From NCBI RefSeq assembly GCF_035918095.1, contig NZ_CP109137.1, positions 3,040,001 through 3,104,000 of the forward strand: 64,000 nt of DNA, given 5' to 3'. Origin of the DNA: Streptomyces sp. NBC_01750. Its GTDB lineage: Bacteria; Actinomycetota; Actinomycetes; Streptomycetales; Streptomycetaceae. A program made the translations under genes and the position numbers. Below, in pieces: positions 17,596 through 26,492 of the stretch; position 1 is the first letter of the stretch, and the number at the start of each line of letters is the position of its first letter. The notes under the pieces were generated by a model that worked only from the letters and a program-made list of their open reading frames with translations, had not been told where the DNA came from and made no database searches.

Positions 17596-18699
17596 GTGAA
17601 AGTCATCAGCATCGTCGGTGCCCGTCCTCAATTGGTGAAGCTCGCCCCCATCGCGGCCGCGTTCTCCGAGACGGAGCACGAGCACTTCATCGTGCACACC
17701 GGGCAGCACTACGACGCCGACCTCTCCGACGTCTTCTTCGACGGTCTCGGCATCCCGGACCCGGACGTCCACCTCGGTGTCGGCTCCGGCAGCCACGGCG
17801 TCCAGACCGGTTCGGTGCTCACGGCGCTCGACCCGGTCCTCGAACGCGAGCAGCCGGACTGGGTCCTCGTCTACGGCGACACCAACTCCACGATCGCCGG
17901 TGCGCTGTCGGCCGTGAAGATGCACCTGCCGGTCGCGCACCTCGAAGCGGGCCTGCGCTCCTTCAACCGGCGTATGCCGGAGGAGCACAACCGCGTGCTG
18001 ACCGACCACTGCGCCGACATCCTGCTGGCCCCGACCGAGGAGGCCATGCGCCACCTCGCCGACGAGGGCCTCAAGGACCGCGCCGTGCTGGCCGGTGACG
18101 TCATGGTCGATATCTGCCTTCGCATCCGCGACGCGGTCCTCGCCGGCGAGCACGCGGCGCCCGAGCTGCCCGAGGGCATCGACCCCTCGAAGCCGTTCCT
18201 GCTGGCGACCCTGCACCGCCCGGACAACACCGACGACCCCGAGCGCCTCGCCGCGATCATCGGCTCGCTGGCCAAGCTGCCGGTGCCGGTGGCGCTGCTC
18301 GCGCACCCGCGCCTGGTCGCGCGCGCCGAGCAGCACGGAATCGACCTCGCGCAGGGCTCTGTGCACGTCGGCCGCCCGCTGCCGTACGCCGGTCTGGTCG
18401 CCGCGGTCCTGGCTTCGACCGGTGTCGTCACCGACTCCGGCGGTCTCCAGAAGGAAGCCTTCCTCCTGGAGCGGATCACCACCACGATCCGTCCCGAGAC
18501 CGAGTGGGTGGAAACCGTCGACACCGGTTGGAACGTCTTGGTTCCCGACCCTCACGAGCTCTCCGCCGACGAGTGGGCCGCCACTGTCACCCGAGCGGTC
18601 CCGACGACCGACCCGGGCACGCCGTACGGCGACGGACGAGCCGCGCAGAATGTTGTCCGGATCATGGAACAGTGGAAGGGGGGCAGCCGGCGCGCGTGA
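17596..18699 (+). CDS. Non-hydrolysing UDP-sugar 2-epimerase, WbpI/WlbD or WecB type
   Basis: A GT-B fold epimerase that inverts C2 of a UDP-N-acetyl-amino sugar through a glycal intermediate. The 367-residue protein has the full family pattern: G-A-R-P-Q-L-V-K at 8-15, the H-T-G-Q-H-Y-D motif near 35, Y-G-D-T-N-S-T near 95, H-L-E-A-G-L-R-S and E-E-H-N-R near 115-130, and T-D-S-G-G-L-Q-K-E-A near 280. The R-P-Q form after the first strand is usual in epimerases acting on diacetamido-uronic acids (WbpI, WlbD), while WecB has R-P-E; this is a hint, not proof. Start GTG 17596. A family 4 glycosyltransferase follows after 61 bases. With the neighbouring enzymes it would produce UDP-ManNAc3NAcA, or UDP-ManNAc if it acts on UDP-GlcNAc. 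Confidence 0.9.
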   Translation: MKVISIVGARPQLVKLAPIAAAFSETEHEHFIVHTGQHYDADLSDVFFDGLGIPDPDVHLGVGSGSHGVQTGSVLTALDPVLEREQPDWVLVYGDTNSTIAGALSAVKMHLPVAHLEAGLRSFNRRMPEEHNRVLTDHCADILLAPTEEAMRHLADEGLKDRAVLAGDVMVDICLRIRDAVLAGEHAAPELPEGIDPSKPFLLATLHRPDNTDDPERLAAIIGSLAKLPVPVALLAHPRLVARAEQHGIDLAQGSVHVGRPLPYAGLVAAVLASTGVVTDSGGLQKEAFLLERITTTIRPETEWVETVDTGWNVLVPDPHELSADEWAATVTRAVPTTDPGTPYGDGRAAQNVVRIMEQWKGGSRRA

Positions 18700-18760
18700 C
18701 GGACACAGGGCTTCACAGGGGCCCGAATCCGTACATGTCACCGTGCTAGCGTCACCGTTT

Positions 18761-20221
18761 ATGTCAGCGTCTCCCAGGTCCGGGCTGCCCTCAGAAGGCG
18801 CTCGGCCTCATGTCATCTATCTCGCCATCGGCTTCCCGCCGGCTGCGAAGAGCAGCGCTTACCGCATGCGCGAGACGGCGAACCAGTTCTGCAAGGCGGG
18901 CTGGGATGTCACTGTCGTCAATATCGCCCAGGAGTCCTGGGAGCGGGACTCGGGCGTCGACCTCACGCTCCTCGAGCAGGTCGACCCGCGGGTGAAGATC
19001 ATCGAGCTGCCGCTTTCCCGCGAGGACCTGGAAACGGACATCCGCCTCTACGCGGAGGAGCGCGCGCTCAACCCCAACAAGTGGGTCACGCAGCTGCGCA
19101 AGCGGCAGCAGAAGCCGTTCCCCGAGCCGAACTTCGGCGAGTGGCGCGGCGCGCTCGAGCAGGCCGTGCTCGACATTCACCGGGAGCACCCGGCGGACCT
19201 GCTCGTGGCCAGCTGCGTTCCGTATGTGAACCTCGCGGCCGCCTGGAAGCTCTGGGAAGAGGCCCGAGTTCCGTACGCGGTGGACTTCCGCGACGGCTGG
19301 TCCATCGACGTGATCACCGGCATCGAGGCCTTCACCAAGGACTCCGAGCTGGGCCACTGGGAGCAGAAGGTCCTCGACCACGCGGTCTCGCTCTGGGTCG
19401 TGAACGACCCGATCGCCGACCACTACCGCGCCCGCTACCCGGAGGTCGCCTCCCGCGTCGAGGTCGTACGCAACGGCTACGACGCCGACAGCTCGCCCGG
19501 CCGGGCGCACCGCCCGGACACCGAGGCCGGTCTGGTCTTCGGCTACCTCGGCACGGTCAACTTCACGCCCGCGCACCTGGAGACGGTGCTCAACGCCTGG
19601 CGTGCGGCCCGTGAGCGGGAGCCGCTGCTCGCCAACGCGCGCTTCGAGGTACGCGGCCACATCGGCAACGGAGCGGGCCGCGAGGCCAACAAGCACTCCG
19701 AGATGCTCAAGCAGGCCGAGGCCTACGGCGTCTCGTTCGGCGGGCCCGCCGCCAAGGCCGAGGTCTCCTCCATCTATGCCCGCTGGGACGCGATGGTGCT
19801 CATCCTGATCGGCGGTCGCTTCGTGACCTCCGGCAAGGTCTACGAGTACATGGCCACCGGCCTGCCGATCGTCTCGGCGCACGTCGTCGAGCACGACGCC
19901 TCGAACGTCCTGCAGGGTCACCCCCTGTGGACCGGCGCCGTGGGGATCGACGAGGAAGGCCTGGCGGAGTCGTTCGTCAGGGCGGCGCACATGGCCGTCG
20001 AGACGAGCGACGAGGTGCACGCGGAAGCGATGGCGCACGCCGATCAGTTCACCCGCGAGGCGCTGATGTCCGTCGCCGTGAAGAACCTGGTGAACCGGCT
20101 CGCCGCGGATCACGACGGGCCGGCCGTGCTTCCCGGGGCCACCATCTCCCAGTCTGCGGGAACCGCGGATGTGGACAACCGCTCCCCGAAGTCGATCGTC
20201 GCCGGAGGTCCCACCCCGTGA
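18761..20221 (+). CDS. Family 4-like glycosyltransferase (wall polymer block 2)
   Basis: GT-B fold glycosyltransferase, 486 residues. The N-terminal domain opens with V-I-Y-L-A-I-G-F-P-P-A-A-K-S-S-A-Y-R, a layout (F-P-P then S-x-x-R) typical of family 4 acceptor domains. The C-terminal domain has F-G-Y-L-G-T-V near residue 260 and the donor motif S-G-K-V-Y-E-Y-M-A-T-G-L-P-I-V near 360 with the paired glutamate and glycine positions. The last 35 residues are Pro/Ser-rich. I start at ATG 18761, eight bases after a TAGCGT hexamer, which could give a nearly leaderless message; the frame is open far upstream but overlaps the 2-epimerase gene. Its TGA overlaps the next GTG by four bases, so the two glycosyltransferases are translationally coupled. 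Confidence 0.87.
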   Translation: MSASPRSGLPSEGARPHVIYLAIGFPPAAKSSAYRMRETANQFCKAGWDVTVVNIAQESWERDSGVDLTLLEQVDPRVKIIELPLSREDLETDIRLYAEERALNPNKWVTQLRKRQQKPFPEPNFGEWRGALEQAVLDIHREHPADLLVASCVPYVNLAAAWKLWEEARVPYAVDFRDGWSIDVITGIEAFTKDSELGHWEQKVLDHAVSLWVVNDPIADHYRARYPEVASRVEVVRNGYDADSSPGRAHRPDTEAGLVFGYLGTVNFTPAHLETVLNAWRAAREREPLLANARFEVRGHIGNGAGREANKHSEMLKQAEAYGVSFGGPAAKAEVSSIYARWDAMVLILIGGRFVTSGKVYEYMATGLPIVSAHVVEHDASNVLQGHPLWTGAVGIDEEGLAESFVRAAHMAVETSDEVHAEAMAHADQFTREALMSVAVKNLVNRLAADHDGPAVLPGATISQSAGTADVDNRSPKSIVAGGPTP

Positions 20222-22359
20222 CCGATGTGCTGTTCGTCGCCGCCACCCAGCCGCAGCTCGGCGTGCTGGCCGGTGCGGTGCAGAAGTTCCGCGCTCTCGG
20301 CGCCAGCGTCTACCTGGCCTGTGCCTTCGACACCAAGGGCCTCCAGGAGGAACTCGACCGCCTCGAGCTGGACGGGTACCACCAACTGCCGTACGGAATA
20401 GGGCATCTGAGCACCTCCACGCGGCGCAAGCTGAAGAAGGTGCCGCACAGCCGTCGGCTGTGGGTCCAGAGCCGTCGCAACGTCTGGCTGCGCCGGCACG
20501 GTCTGGGCGCGCAGCACCTCGTCGCGCTCGACGCGAACGCCGTGTACACGGTCTGGCGGCTGGCCCAGTACAACCCCGGCGCCGGTGCCTCCTTCGGTAT
20601 CGCGCCGGCTCTGAGGGCCATGGAGAATCCGCGTGTCCCGGGCCGCCCGTCCGGGGCTCCGGCCAAGCGCAAGGCGCTCGTGCCGCCGCCGGCGCTGCTC
20701 GCCAGCGATGTACGCCGCCAGGCCAAGTCGCTGCCCCAGACCGTGCTGCGTACGGCCACCGCGCGCCCCGTGATGCGCAGCTCCGTCGGCGCCCGGCTGT
20801 GGCGCACCGCCCTCGGTGCGCCCGGTGTGCCCGCCAAGGTGCGGGCCGCGCTGTCCCGCCAGGTGGCGGAGGGCATGCGCTGGGCCGGCCGGCCCGGTGG
20901 CGCGACGCTCGCCCTGACCACCGCCGCGGCGCGCATCTCGGACCGGAAGATCAGGACCGGGCTGCTGGACGAGGCGGTCAAGACCGAGCTCAACAAGGGC
21001 ATCGCACCGCGTGCTCTGGACCAGACGGTCAACGAGCTGCTGGCCTCCGCGGACGAGTACCACAAGGCCGGTGACCCGGCTGCGGCGGCGTCCACGCTGG
21101 ACCGGGCGCTCGTTCTCGGTTTCCACCGGGTCGTGCACATCGACCAGTTGAGCTCTCCGCTGGCCGCCGACCCCGGGGCATTCTCCGCGCCGGTGCACAG
21201 CTCGGCGGTCATGAAGAAAATAGGGGAGCCGCGCGGCAGGAAGACTCCCGCCGCCACACCGCCGTCCGACCGGCCGCTGCGACTCCTGGTCACGACGAGC
21301 GCCAACGACAACTTCCTGAAGCTGATCCTGTCCCACTACGAGGCCCACCAGGGCGTCGAGGTCCGCTACCTGGACCTCGCGGCCACTCCGGCCCTCAAGC
21401 GGATCTCGTGGGCCGGACGGCGGATGATAGAGAACCGTCTCGGGGGCGACGCCCTCTACGCGGATCAGGTCGAGCAGCTCATGCGGCCCCATCTGGACTG
21501 GGCCGACACGGTGTTCCTGGACTGGTGTGTGGCACCGGCCGTGATGCTCACGACGATCGACCCGGGCGACACCCGGATCGTCGTCCGGCTGCACAGCTAC
21601 GAGGCCTTCACCCGCTGGCCGCACCTGGTCGACTTCTCGCGTGTGGACGACCTCGTGTACGTCGCGGACCATGTGCAGGACCTGGCGACCTCGCTGGTTC
21701 CGCAGCTGCGCGGTCCGCAGGCGCCGCGCACGCACATGCTCGACAACGCCATGGACCTGAGCGCCTTCAACCGCGCGAAGCCGGCCGACGCCCGCTTCAA
21801 CCTCGGGCTCATCGGTATCTCGCAGGTCGCGAAGGACCCGCTGTGGGCCATCGACGTACTGCAGCGGGTGCGCAGGAAGGACGAGCGCTACCGGCTGCTG
21901 CTGGTCGGCGGCGACATGGACCGCAAGACCAGCCGTGCCACCAAGGACTACCTCGCGGAGTTCGAGAAGCAGCTGGCTCCCCTGGAGGAGTCCGGTGCGG
22001 TGGTACGTCTCGGACCGACCGACGATGTGCCGTCCGCGCTCACCGAGATCGGCACGATCCTCAGCTCCTCGGTGCGTGAGGGCTGCCACGTCGGGCTGAT
22101 GGAGGGCGCGGCGAGCGCCGCCGTCCCCGTCGTCCGCGACTGGCCGTTCTACGCCGGGCGCGAGCACAGCGCTCGTACGCTCTACCCCGAGGGCTGGGTC
22201 GTCGGTTCTCCCGAGGAGGCCGCGAAGCGCATCCTCGAGACCACGGCGACCGAGGAGAGCTGGCGGAATGCGGGCAAGCTCGCCTCCGAGCACGCGCTCT
22301 CCGCGTGGGACTGGCCCGTGGTGAGCCGGCGCTTCGACGAGTTGCTGCTCGGCGAGTAG
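20218..22359 (+). CDS. Two-domain glycosyltransferase with unknown N-terminal half
   Basis: A 713-residue protein coupled to the preceding glycosyltransferase by a GTGA overlap. Residues 1-60 resemble a nucleotide-binding strand-loop (T-D-V-L-F-V-A-A-T-Q-P-Q-L-G). Residues 60-340 are basic and Ala-rich with no family I can name. From about residue 360 a GT-B type half begins (L-R-L-L-V-T-T-S-A-N-D-N-F), with F-N-L-G-L-I-G-I-S near 525, L-L-V-G-G-D near 560 and the acceptor/donor segment E-G-C-H-V-G-L-M-E-G-A-A-S near 620. It probably transfers a sugar in assembly of the same polymer. The end lies 17 bases before a 15-bp perfect terminator. The N-terminal half deserves structural comparison. 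Confidence 0.75.
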   Translation: MTDVLFVAATQPQLGVLAGAVQKFRALGASVYLACAFDTKGLQEELDRLELDGYHQLPYGIGHLSTSTRRKLKKVPHSRRLWVQSRRNVWLRRHGLGAQHLVALDANAVYTVWRLAQYNPGAGASFGIAPALRAMENPRVPGRPSGAPAKRKALVPPPALLASDVRRQAKSLPQTVLRTATARPVMRSSVGARLWRTALGAPGVPAKVRAALSRQVAEGMRWAGRPGGATLALTTAAARISDRKIRTGLLDEAVKTELNKGIAPRALDQTVNELLASADEYHKAGDPAAAASTLDRALVLGFHRVVHIDQLSSPLAADPGAFSAPVHSSAVMKKIGEPRGRKTPAATPPSDRPLRLLVTTSANDNFLKLILSHYEAHQGVEVRYLDLAATPALKRISWAGRRMIENRLGGDALYADQVEQLMRPHLDWADTVFLDWCVAPAVMLTTIDPGDTRIVVRLHSYEAFTRWPHLVDFSRVDDLVYVADHVQDLATSLVPQLRGPQAPRTHMLDNAMDLSAFNRAKPADARFNLGLIGISQVAKDPLWAIDVLQRVRRKDERYRLLLVGGDMDRKTSRATKDYLAEFEKQLAPLEESGAVVRLGPTDDVPSALTEIGTILSSSVREGCHVGLMEGAASAAVPVVRDWPFYAGREHSARTLYPEGWVVGSPEEAAKRILETTATEESWRNAGKLASEHALSAWDWPVVSRRFDELLLGE

Positions 22360-22376
22360 CACGGAGCCTGTACGCA

Positions 22377-22409
22377 GGAAGGGCCCCCGGGAATCCCGGG
22401 GGCCCTTCC
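22377..22409. terminator. 15-bp perfect bidirectional terminator
   Basis: Arms 22377-22391 and 22395-22409 pair perfectly around an AAT loop, with T-rich sequence following on the plus strand and AAGGAAGG-type purines on the other side. It lies between the convergent glycosyltransferase and galE genes. Confidence 0.92.
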
Positions 22410-22449
22410 TTGTCTCGTACGTGCGGGGGATCTGCGCGGTGGATCCCGC

Positions 22450-23430
22450 TCAGCCGCGTGCCTCCGGGTGGCGCAGGCACCAGCCCGCCCAGGCCGATGT
22501 GACCATCGCGCGGACGTCGTGGCGTGCCTGCCAGCCCAGCTCCTCGCGGATCCGGTCGGCCGCCGCCACGACCCGTGCGGGGTCGCCGGGACGGCGCTGG
22601 GTGACCACCGGCTTGAGGTCGTCCCGTCCGGTCACGTCCTGGATGGTGGTGACCATCTCGGCGACCGAAACGCCTTCCCCGCGGCCGATGTTGAGGATCA
22701 GCGAGGCCGCGGCGTCATCGGCGAGCCGCCGCGCCGCCGCGACATGGGCGGAGGCGATGTCCTCGACGTGGATGTAGTCGCGGATGCACGTGCCGTCGGG
22801 CGTCCGGTAGTCGTCGCCGAAGATACGCGGCGACTCGCCGGCCGTGAGGCGCTCGAAGACCATCGGCACCAGGTTGAAGATGCCGTCGTCACCGAGTTCG
22901 GGCGAGGCGGCGCCCGCGACGTTGAAGTAGCGCAGCGAGGCCGTGGCCATACCGTGTGCCTTGCCGACTGCTGTGACCAGCCACTCGCCGGCCAGCTTGG
23001 TCTCGCCGTACGGGCTCATCGGCAGGCACGGCGTCTGCTCGGTGACCAGGTCGACATCGGGCATGCCGTAGACCGAGGCGGAGGAGGAGAACAGGAACCG
23101 GCGCACACCGGCGTCCGCGGCCGCCGCCAGGACGGTCCGCAGGCCTTCGACGTTCTCGTAGTAGTAGTGCAGCGGCAGCGCGACGGACTCGCCGACCTGC
23201 TTCTTGCCCGCGAGGTGCACGATGCCGGTGACGGAGTGCTCGCGCAGGACGCGGCCGACCAGCTCACGGTCGAGTACCGAGCCCACTTCCAGCGGGACTC
23301 CGGCGGACAGCCGCTCGGTGCTGCCCGTGCTGAGGTCGTCGAGGACGACGACACGCTCGCCGCCGTCGGTCATCGCCTTCACCACGTGCGAGCCGATGTA
23401 TCCGGCTCCGCCAGTGATCAACCAGGTCAT
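22450..23430 (-). CDS. galE: UDP-glucose 4-epimerase family protein
   Basis: NAD-dependent extended short-chain dehydrogenase that interconverts UDP-glucose and UDP-galactose, or the N-acetylated pair. The 326-residue protein opens T-W-L-I-T-G-G-A-G-Y-I-G-S-H (coenzyme loop), has F-S-S-S-A-S-V-Y-G near residue 117 and Y-G-E-T-K (catalytic Tyr and Lys) near 143, and R-Y-F-N-V-A-G-A near 170. ATG 23428-23430 with GAGGG upstream is the start, excluding an 11-codon extension. It is last in a minus-strand row beginning with the aminotransferase but sits 142 bases after the 6-dehydrogenase with a hairpin between, so it may be partly separate. It likely supplies UDP-Gal or UDP-GalNAc for the polymer. 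Confidence 0.92.
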   Translation of the reverse strand: MTWLITGGAGYIGSHVVKAMTDGGERVVVLDDLSTGSTERLSAGVPLEVGSVLDRELVGRVLREHSVTGIVHLAGKKQVGESVALPLHYYYENVEGLRTVLAAAADAGVRRFLFSSSASVYGMPDVDLVTEQTPCLPMSPYGETKLAGEWLVTAVGKAHGMATASLRYFNVAGAASPELGDDGIFNLVPMVFERLTAGESPRIFGDDYRTPDGTCIRDYIHVEDIASAHVAAARRLADDAAASLILNIGRGEGVSVAEMVTTIQDVTGRDDLKPVVTQRRPGDPARVVAAADRIREELGWQARHDVRAMVTSAWAGWCLRHPEARG

Positions 23431-23518
23431 GGGGAAACCCTCTGCAGGTCGGCCCTGCCCCACAAGTACGCGGGGCAGGGCCTTCGTCTCGTAGATCAGC
23501 CATCAGTTGAGCAACCCC

Positions 23519-23540
23519 CGCGGAGAGCAACGTCTCCGCG
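23519..23540 (-). terminator. 8-bp hairpin between 6-dehydrogenase and galE
   Basis: CGCGGAGA (23519-23526) pairs with TCTCCGCG (23533-23540) around GCAACG. It lies 32 bases beyond the stop of the 6-dehydrogenase gene and may weaken read-through into galE. Confidence 0.6.
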
Positions 23541-23572
23541 AGAGCGGCGCCGGTTCAGGCGCAGGGGCAGCG

Positions 23573-24856
23573 TCAGCCGCCGATGACGACGCGGCGGACG
23601 CCTTCCCAGCGCGCCGGGTCCGTGGTGCGCCGGCCGTCGACCAGGACGCGGACGTCCGGCAGGTCGGTGGCGGCCAGCTCGCGGTACTCGGCGTGGTCGG
23701 CCTGCAGGATCGCGGCGGTGACGACCTGGCCCTCGTGCGGAGTGAGACCGTGCGCGGCCAGCTCCTCGGAGGTGTACATCGGGTCCGACACGAAGGGGAC
23801 GGCCCCGCGCGCCTTGAGCGCCTCGACGGTCGGGAAGACGCCGGAGAAGGCCGTCTCCTTCACACCGCCGCGGTAGGCGGCGCCGAGCACCAGCACGCCC
23901 ACGCCGTCGAGGTCGCCGTAGGCGGCGGCCAGCAGGTCGACGGCGTACTCCGGCATGGCGGCGTTCGCCTCGCGCGCCGAGCGCACGACGGTGGCCTCCG
24001 GGTCGTTCCACAGGTACATCCGCGGGTAGATCGGGATGCAGTGGCCGCCGACCGCGATACCGGGCTGGTGGATGTGGCTGTACGGCTGGGAGTTGCAGGC
24101 CTCGATGACCTTCTTGACGTCGATGTCGTTCTTGTCGGCGAAGCGGGCGAACTGGTTCGCCAGGCCGATGTTGACGTCGCGGTAGGTGGTCTCGGCGAGC
24201 TTCGCCAGCTCCGAGGCCTCGGCGGTGACCAGGTTCCAGACGCCGTTCGGCTGCGCGAGGTCCGCGCGCTCGTCGAAGTCCAGGACCTGCTCGTAGAACT
24301 CCACACCGTGCTGTGTGGAGGCCTCGTCGATACCGCCGACGAGCTTGGGGTAGCGGCGCAGGTCGGCGAAGACGCGGCCGGTGAGCACCCGCTCCGGGGA
24401 GAAGACCAGGTGGAAGTCCTTGCCCGCGGTGAGGCCGGAGCCCTGCTCCAGCATCGGGGCCCAGCGGGTGCGGGTGGTGCCGACCGGCAGGGTGGTCTCG
24501 TACGAGACGAGGGTGCCGGGCTTGAGACCAGCGGCGATCGCCTTGGTCGCGGAGTCCATCCAGCCGAAGTCCGGCACGCCCTCGGCATCCACGAAGAGCG
24601 GGACGACGACCACGACGGCGTCGGACTCGGCAACGGCGGCCGCGGTGTCGGTGGTGGCGGTCAGCAGCCCGGCGCCGACGGTCTCCTTGAGCAGACGGTC
24701 GAGGTCGTGCTCGCCGGGGAAGGGCTCGGTGCCGGCGTTGACCAGCTCGACGACCTTCTCATTGACGTCGGCGCCGATCACCCGGTGGCCCTTGGCGGCG
24801 AACTGCACGGCGAGCGGAAGCCCGATCTTGCCGAGCGCGACTACACAGATATTCAT
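23573..24856 (-). CDS. UDP-N-acetyl-sugar 6-dehydrogenase, WbpA/WecC type
   Basis: NAD-dependent enzyme that oxidises C6 of UDP-GlcNAc (WbpA) or UDP-ManNAc (WecC) to the uronic acid. The 427-residue protein has the N-terminal dinucleotide loop V-V-A-L-G-K-I-G-L-P-L, S-P-E-R-V-L-T-G-R at 153-161, and the catalytic cysteine in G-G-H-C-I-P-I-Y-P at residue 273, followed by the C-terminal UDP-binding domain. ATG 24854-24856 overlaps the stop of the upstream glycosyltransferase gene by four bases (ATGA) and has GAGGAAAG upstream, so translation is coupled. Which sugar is used cannot be settled from motifs; the co-encoded C3 oxidoreductase and aminotransferase favour UDP-GlcNAc as substrate. Confidence 0.92.
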   Translation of the reverse strand: MNICVVALGKIGLPLAVQFAAKGHRVIGADVNEKVVELVNAGTEPFPGEHDLDRLLKETVGAGLLTATTDTAAAVAESDAVVVVVPLFVDAEGVPDFGWMDSATKAIAAGLKPGTLVSYETTLPVGTTRTRWAPMLEQGSGLTAGKDFHLVFSPERVLTGRVFADLRRYPKLVGGIDEASTQHGVEFYEQVLDFDERADLAQPNGVWNLVTAEASELAKLAETTYRDVNIGLANQFARFADKNDIDVKKVIEACNSQPYSHIHQPGIAVGGHCIPIYPRMYLWNDPEATVVRSAREANAAMPEYAVDLLAAAYGDLDGVGVLVLGAAYRGGVKETAFSGVFPTVEALKARGAVPFVSDPMYTSEELAAHGLTPHEGQVVTAAILQADHAEYRELAATDLPDVRVLVDGRRTTDPARWEGVRRVVIGG

Positions 24857-26481
24857 CGGGTTACTTTCCTCTTCAACCGAACCAGCAGGGGTCGCACGCG
24901 CGACCACCATCTTTGCGCGGGCGGGAACAGCAGGCCGGTCTGGATGACCATCCGGCCCTTGGGGTTCACGCGCGCCGCCACTCGATACGGGGTGCCACTG
25001 CGCCAGCGCCGGGCGAGCGGCATCGGCAGATCCTTGCCGCGCACCGGGATCTCGTACGTCCAGCCCGCGACGTCCACATAGACGCGCACGCCGAGCGAGG
25101 CCTGGCGGGGCTGGATCGGAATCCGCGCACGGACGACCGTGCCGAGGCCGTCGGCAGTGACTTCCTGGGTGAACTCCCCCACAGGTTCGGGGAGTTCATG
25201 GCCGGCGGGCAGCCTGCGGGCGCCGGCCTTGTCCGCGCTCTTGGGCATCGCGCCCTGGACGAGCCGGACGACGGCCGAGTCGGTGTCACCGGTGAGCCCG
25301 GTCCGTACCGCCAGGGCCAGGGCCAGATCGTCGCCGTTCTGCTCCCATTCGGCCGAGACCAGCTCGGTCCTGGCCGAGAGCCTTCCGGGCACCGATTCCC
25401 CGACCACCTCGAAGACCCGGTCGGGGACATCCATCACGGGGTCCCTGAAGCCCGGGTAGAGCGCGAAGGCCCTGCCGTCCTCCAGATGGAACGGCGGCGC
25501 GCCGTTCTCCTCCTCCGCCGCGATCGCCGCGACGAGCTCGTCCACCGCGCCGCGCCGGGCCAGGGTGAGCCTGACCCGCCTCATGACCGGCAGCGAGTCG
25601 CTCAGACCGTCCGTGAGGTACTCGTCGGCCAGATCGGCGATACCGGCGCACACCTCGCGCCTGGTCTGCGGGTCGAGCGCCGGGAAGTCGCCCTGGATGA
25701 GCTTCGACAGCTCCCAGGTGAAGTGGCGCTTGAAGACCGTGTCCCGCTGCGGGCCGGGCTCGATCAGCGCGGCCGCATGTTTCATGATCTTCGCCGTGCA
25801 GCCCAGCCGCGCCAGATGATCGGCCCGGTAGGTGATGTTGCTCGCGTCCCCGCGCTTCACCGCGTAGTAGTACGTGTAGTCCGCGAGCACCGAGATCTTC
25901 CCGGCCCGGACACACGCCTCGATGGTGAACGGCTGATCGCTGCCGACCGGCAGGTCCTCGGGGAAGCGCAGGTTGTACTTCTCCACCAGCTCACGGCGGA
26001 AGAGCTTGGTGTTGGCCAGCGTGAACGGCAGCGCCGAGTCGTACAGGCTGATGTCCGGGTCGCTCTTCTTGAAGAGCGCCTGGTGGACATAGCGGCCGTT
26101 GGTGCCGACCATCTTGCCGATCACGACATCGGAGCCGTGCTTCTCGGCACAGGCCACCATCCGCTCGAGCGCCTCTTTGCCGAGGTAGTCGTCGGAGCCG
26201 ATGAAATACACGTAGCGTCCGGTGGCCACGTCCAGCGCCCTGTTGCTGGGCGCGGCCGGGCCACCGGAGTTCGCCTGGTGGATCACCTTGACGGTGTCCG
26301 GGTACTTCTTGGCGAAGCGGTCGAGCTCTGCTCCGCTGTCGTCCGTGGAACCGTCGTCGACGGCCACGATCTCGAGCCTGTCCAGGCCAATGCTCTGCCC
26401 GACAAGGGAGTTAAGGCATTCCGTCAGGTACGGCATCGTGTTGTACACGGCGACGACGACGGTGACATCAGGACTGGTCAA
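24853..26481 (-). CDS. Family 2 glycosyltransferase with beta-rich C-terminal domain
   Basis: A 542-residue GT-A fold glycosyltransferase. Residues 5-110 carry V-T-V-V-V-A-V-Y-N, V-A-V-D-D-G-S-T-D-D-S and the G-S-D-D metal motif (Y-F-I-G-S-D-D-Y-L-G, with G-S replacing the more usual D-A). A helical region follows to about 330. Residues 340-542 form an extra beta-rich part ending in a basic tail (R-L-K-R-K-V-T-R) that may touch the membrane. This layout resembles teichoic-acid glycosyltransferases of the TarP/TarS class. The start is TTG 26479-26481 with GAGGAG directly upstream. It lies 11 bases after the oxidoreductase gene and overlaps the 6-dehydrogenase by four bases, placing it in the amino-uronic acid operon. 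Probably it transfers that sugar. Confidence 0.88.
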   Translation of the reverse strand: MTSPDVTVVVAVYNTMPYLTECLNSLVGQSIGLDRLEIVAVDDGSTDDSGAELDRFAKKYPDTVKVIHQANSGGPAAPSNRALDVATGRYVYFIGSDDYLGKEALERMVACAEKHGSDVVIGKMVGTNGRYVHQALFKKSDPDISLYDSALPFTLANTKLFRRELVEKYNLRFPEDLPVGSDQPFTIEACVRAGKISVLADYTYYYAVKRGDASNITYRADHLARLGCTAKIMKHAAALIEPGPQRDTVFKRHFTWELSKLIQGDFPALDPQTRREVCAGIADLADEYLTDGLSDSLPVMRRVRLTLARRGAVDELVAAIAAEEENGAPPFHLEDGRAFALYPGFRDPVMDVPDRVFEVVGESVPGRLSARTELVSAEWEQNGDDLALALAVRTGLTGDTDSAVVRLVQGAMPKSADKAGARRLPAGHELPEPVGEFTQEVTADGLGTVVRARIPIQPRQASLGVRVYVDVAGWTYEIPVRGKDLPMPLARRWRSGTPYRVAARVNPKGRMVIQTGLLFPPAQRWWSRVRPLLVRLKRKVTR

Positions 26482-26492
26482 GGCTCCTCGCC

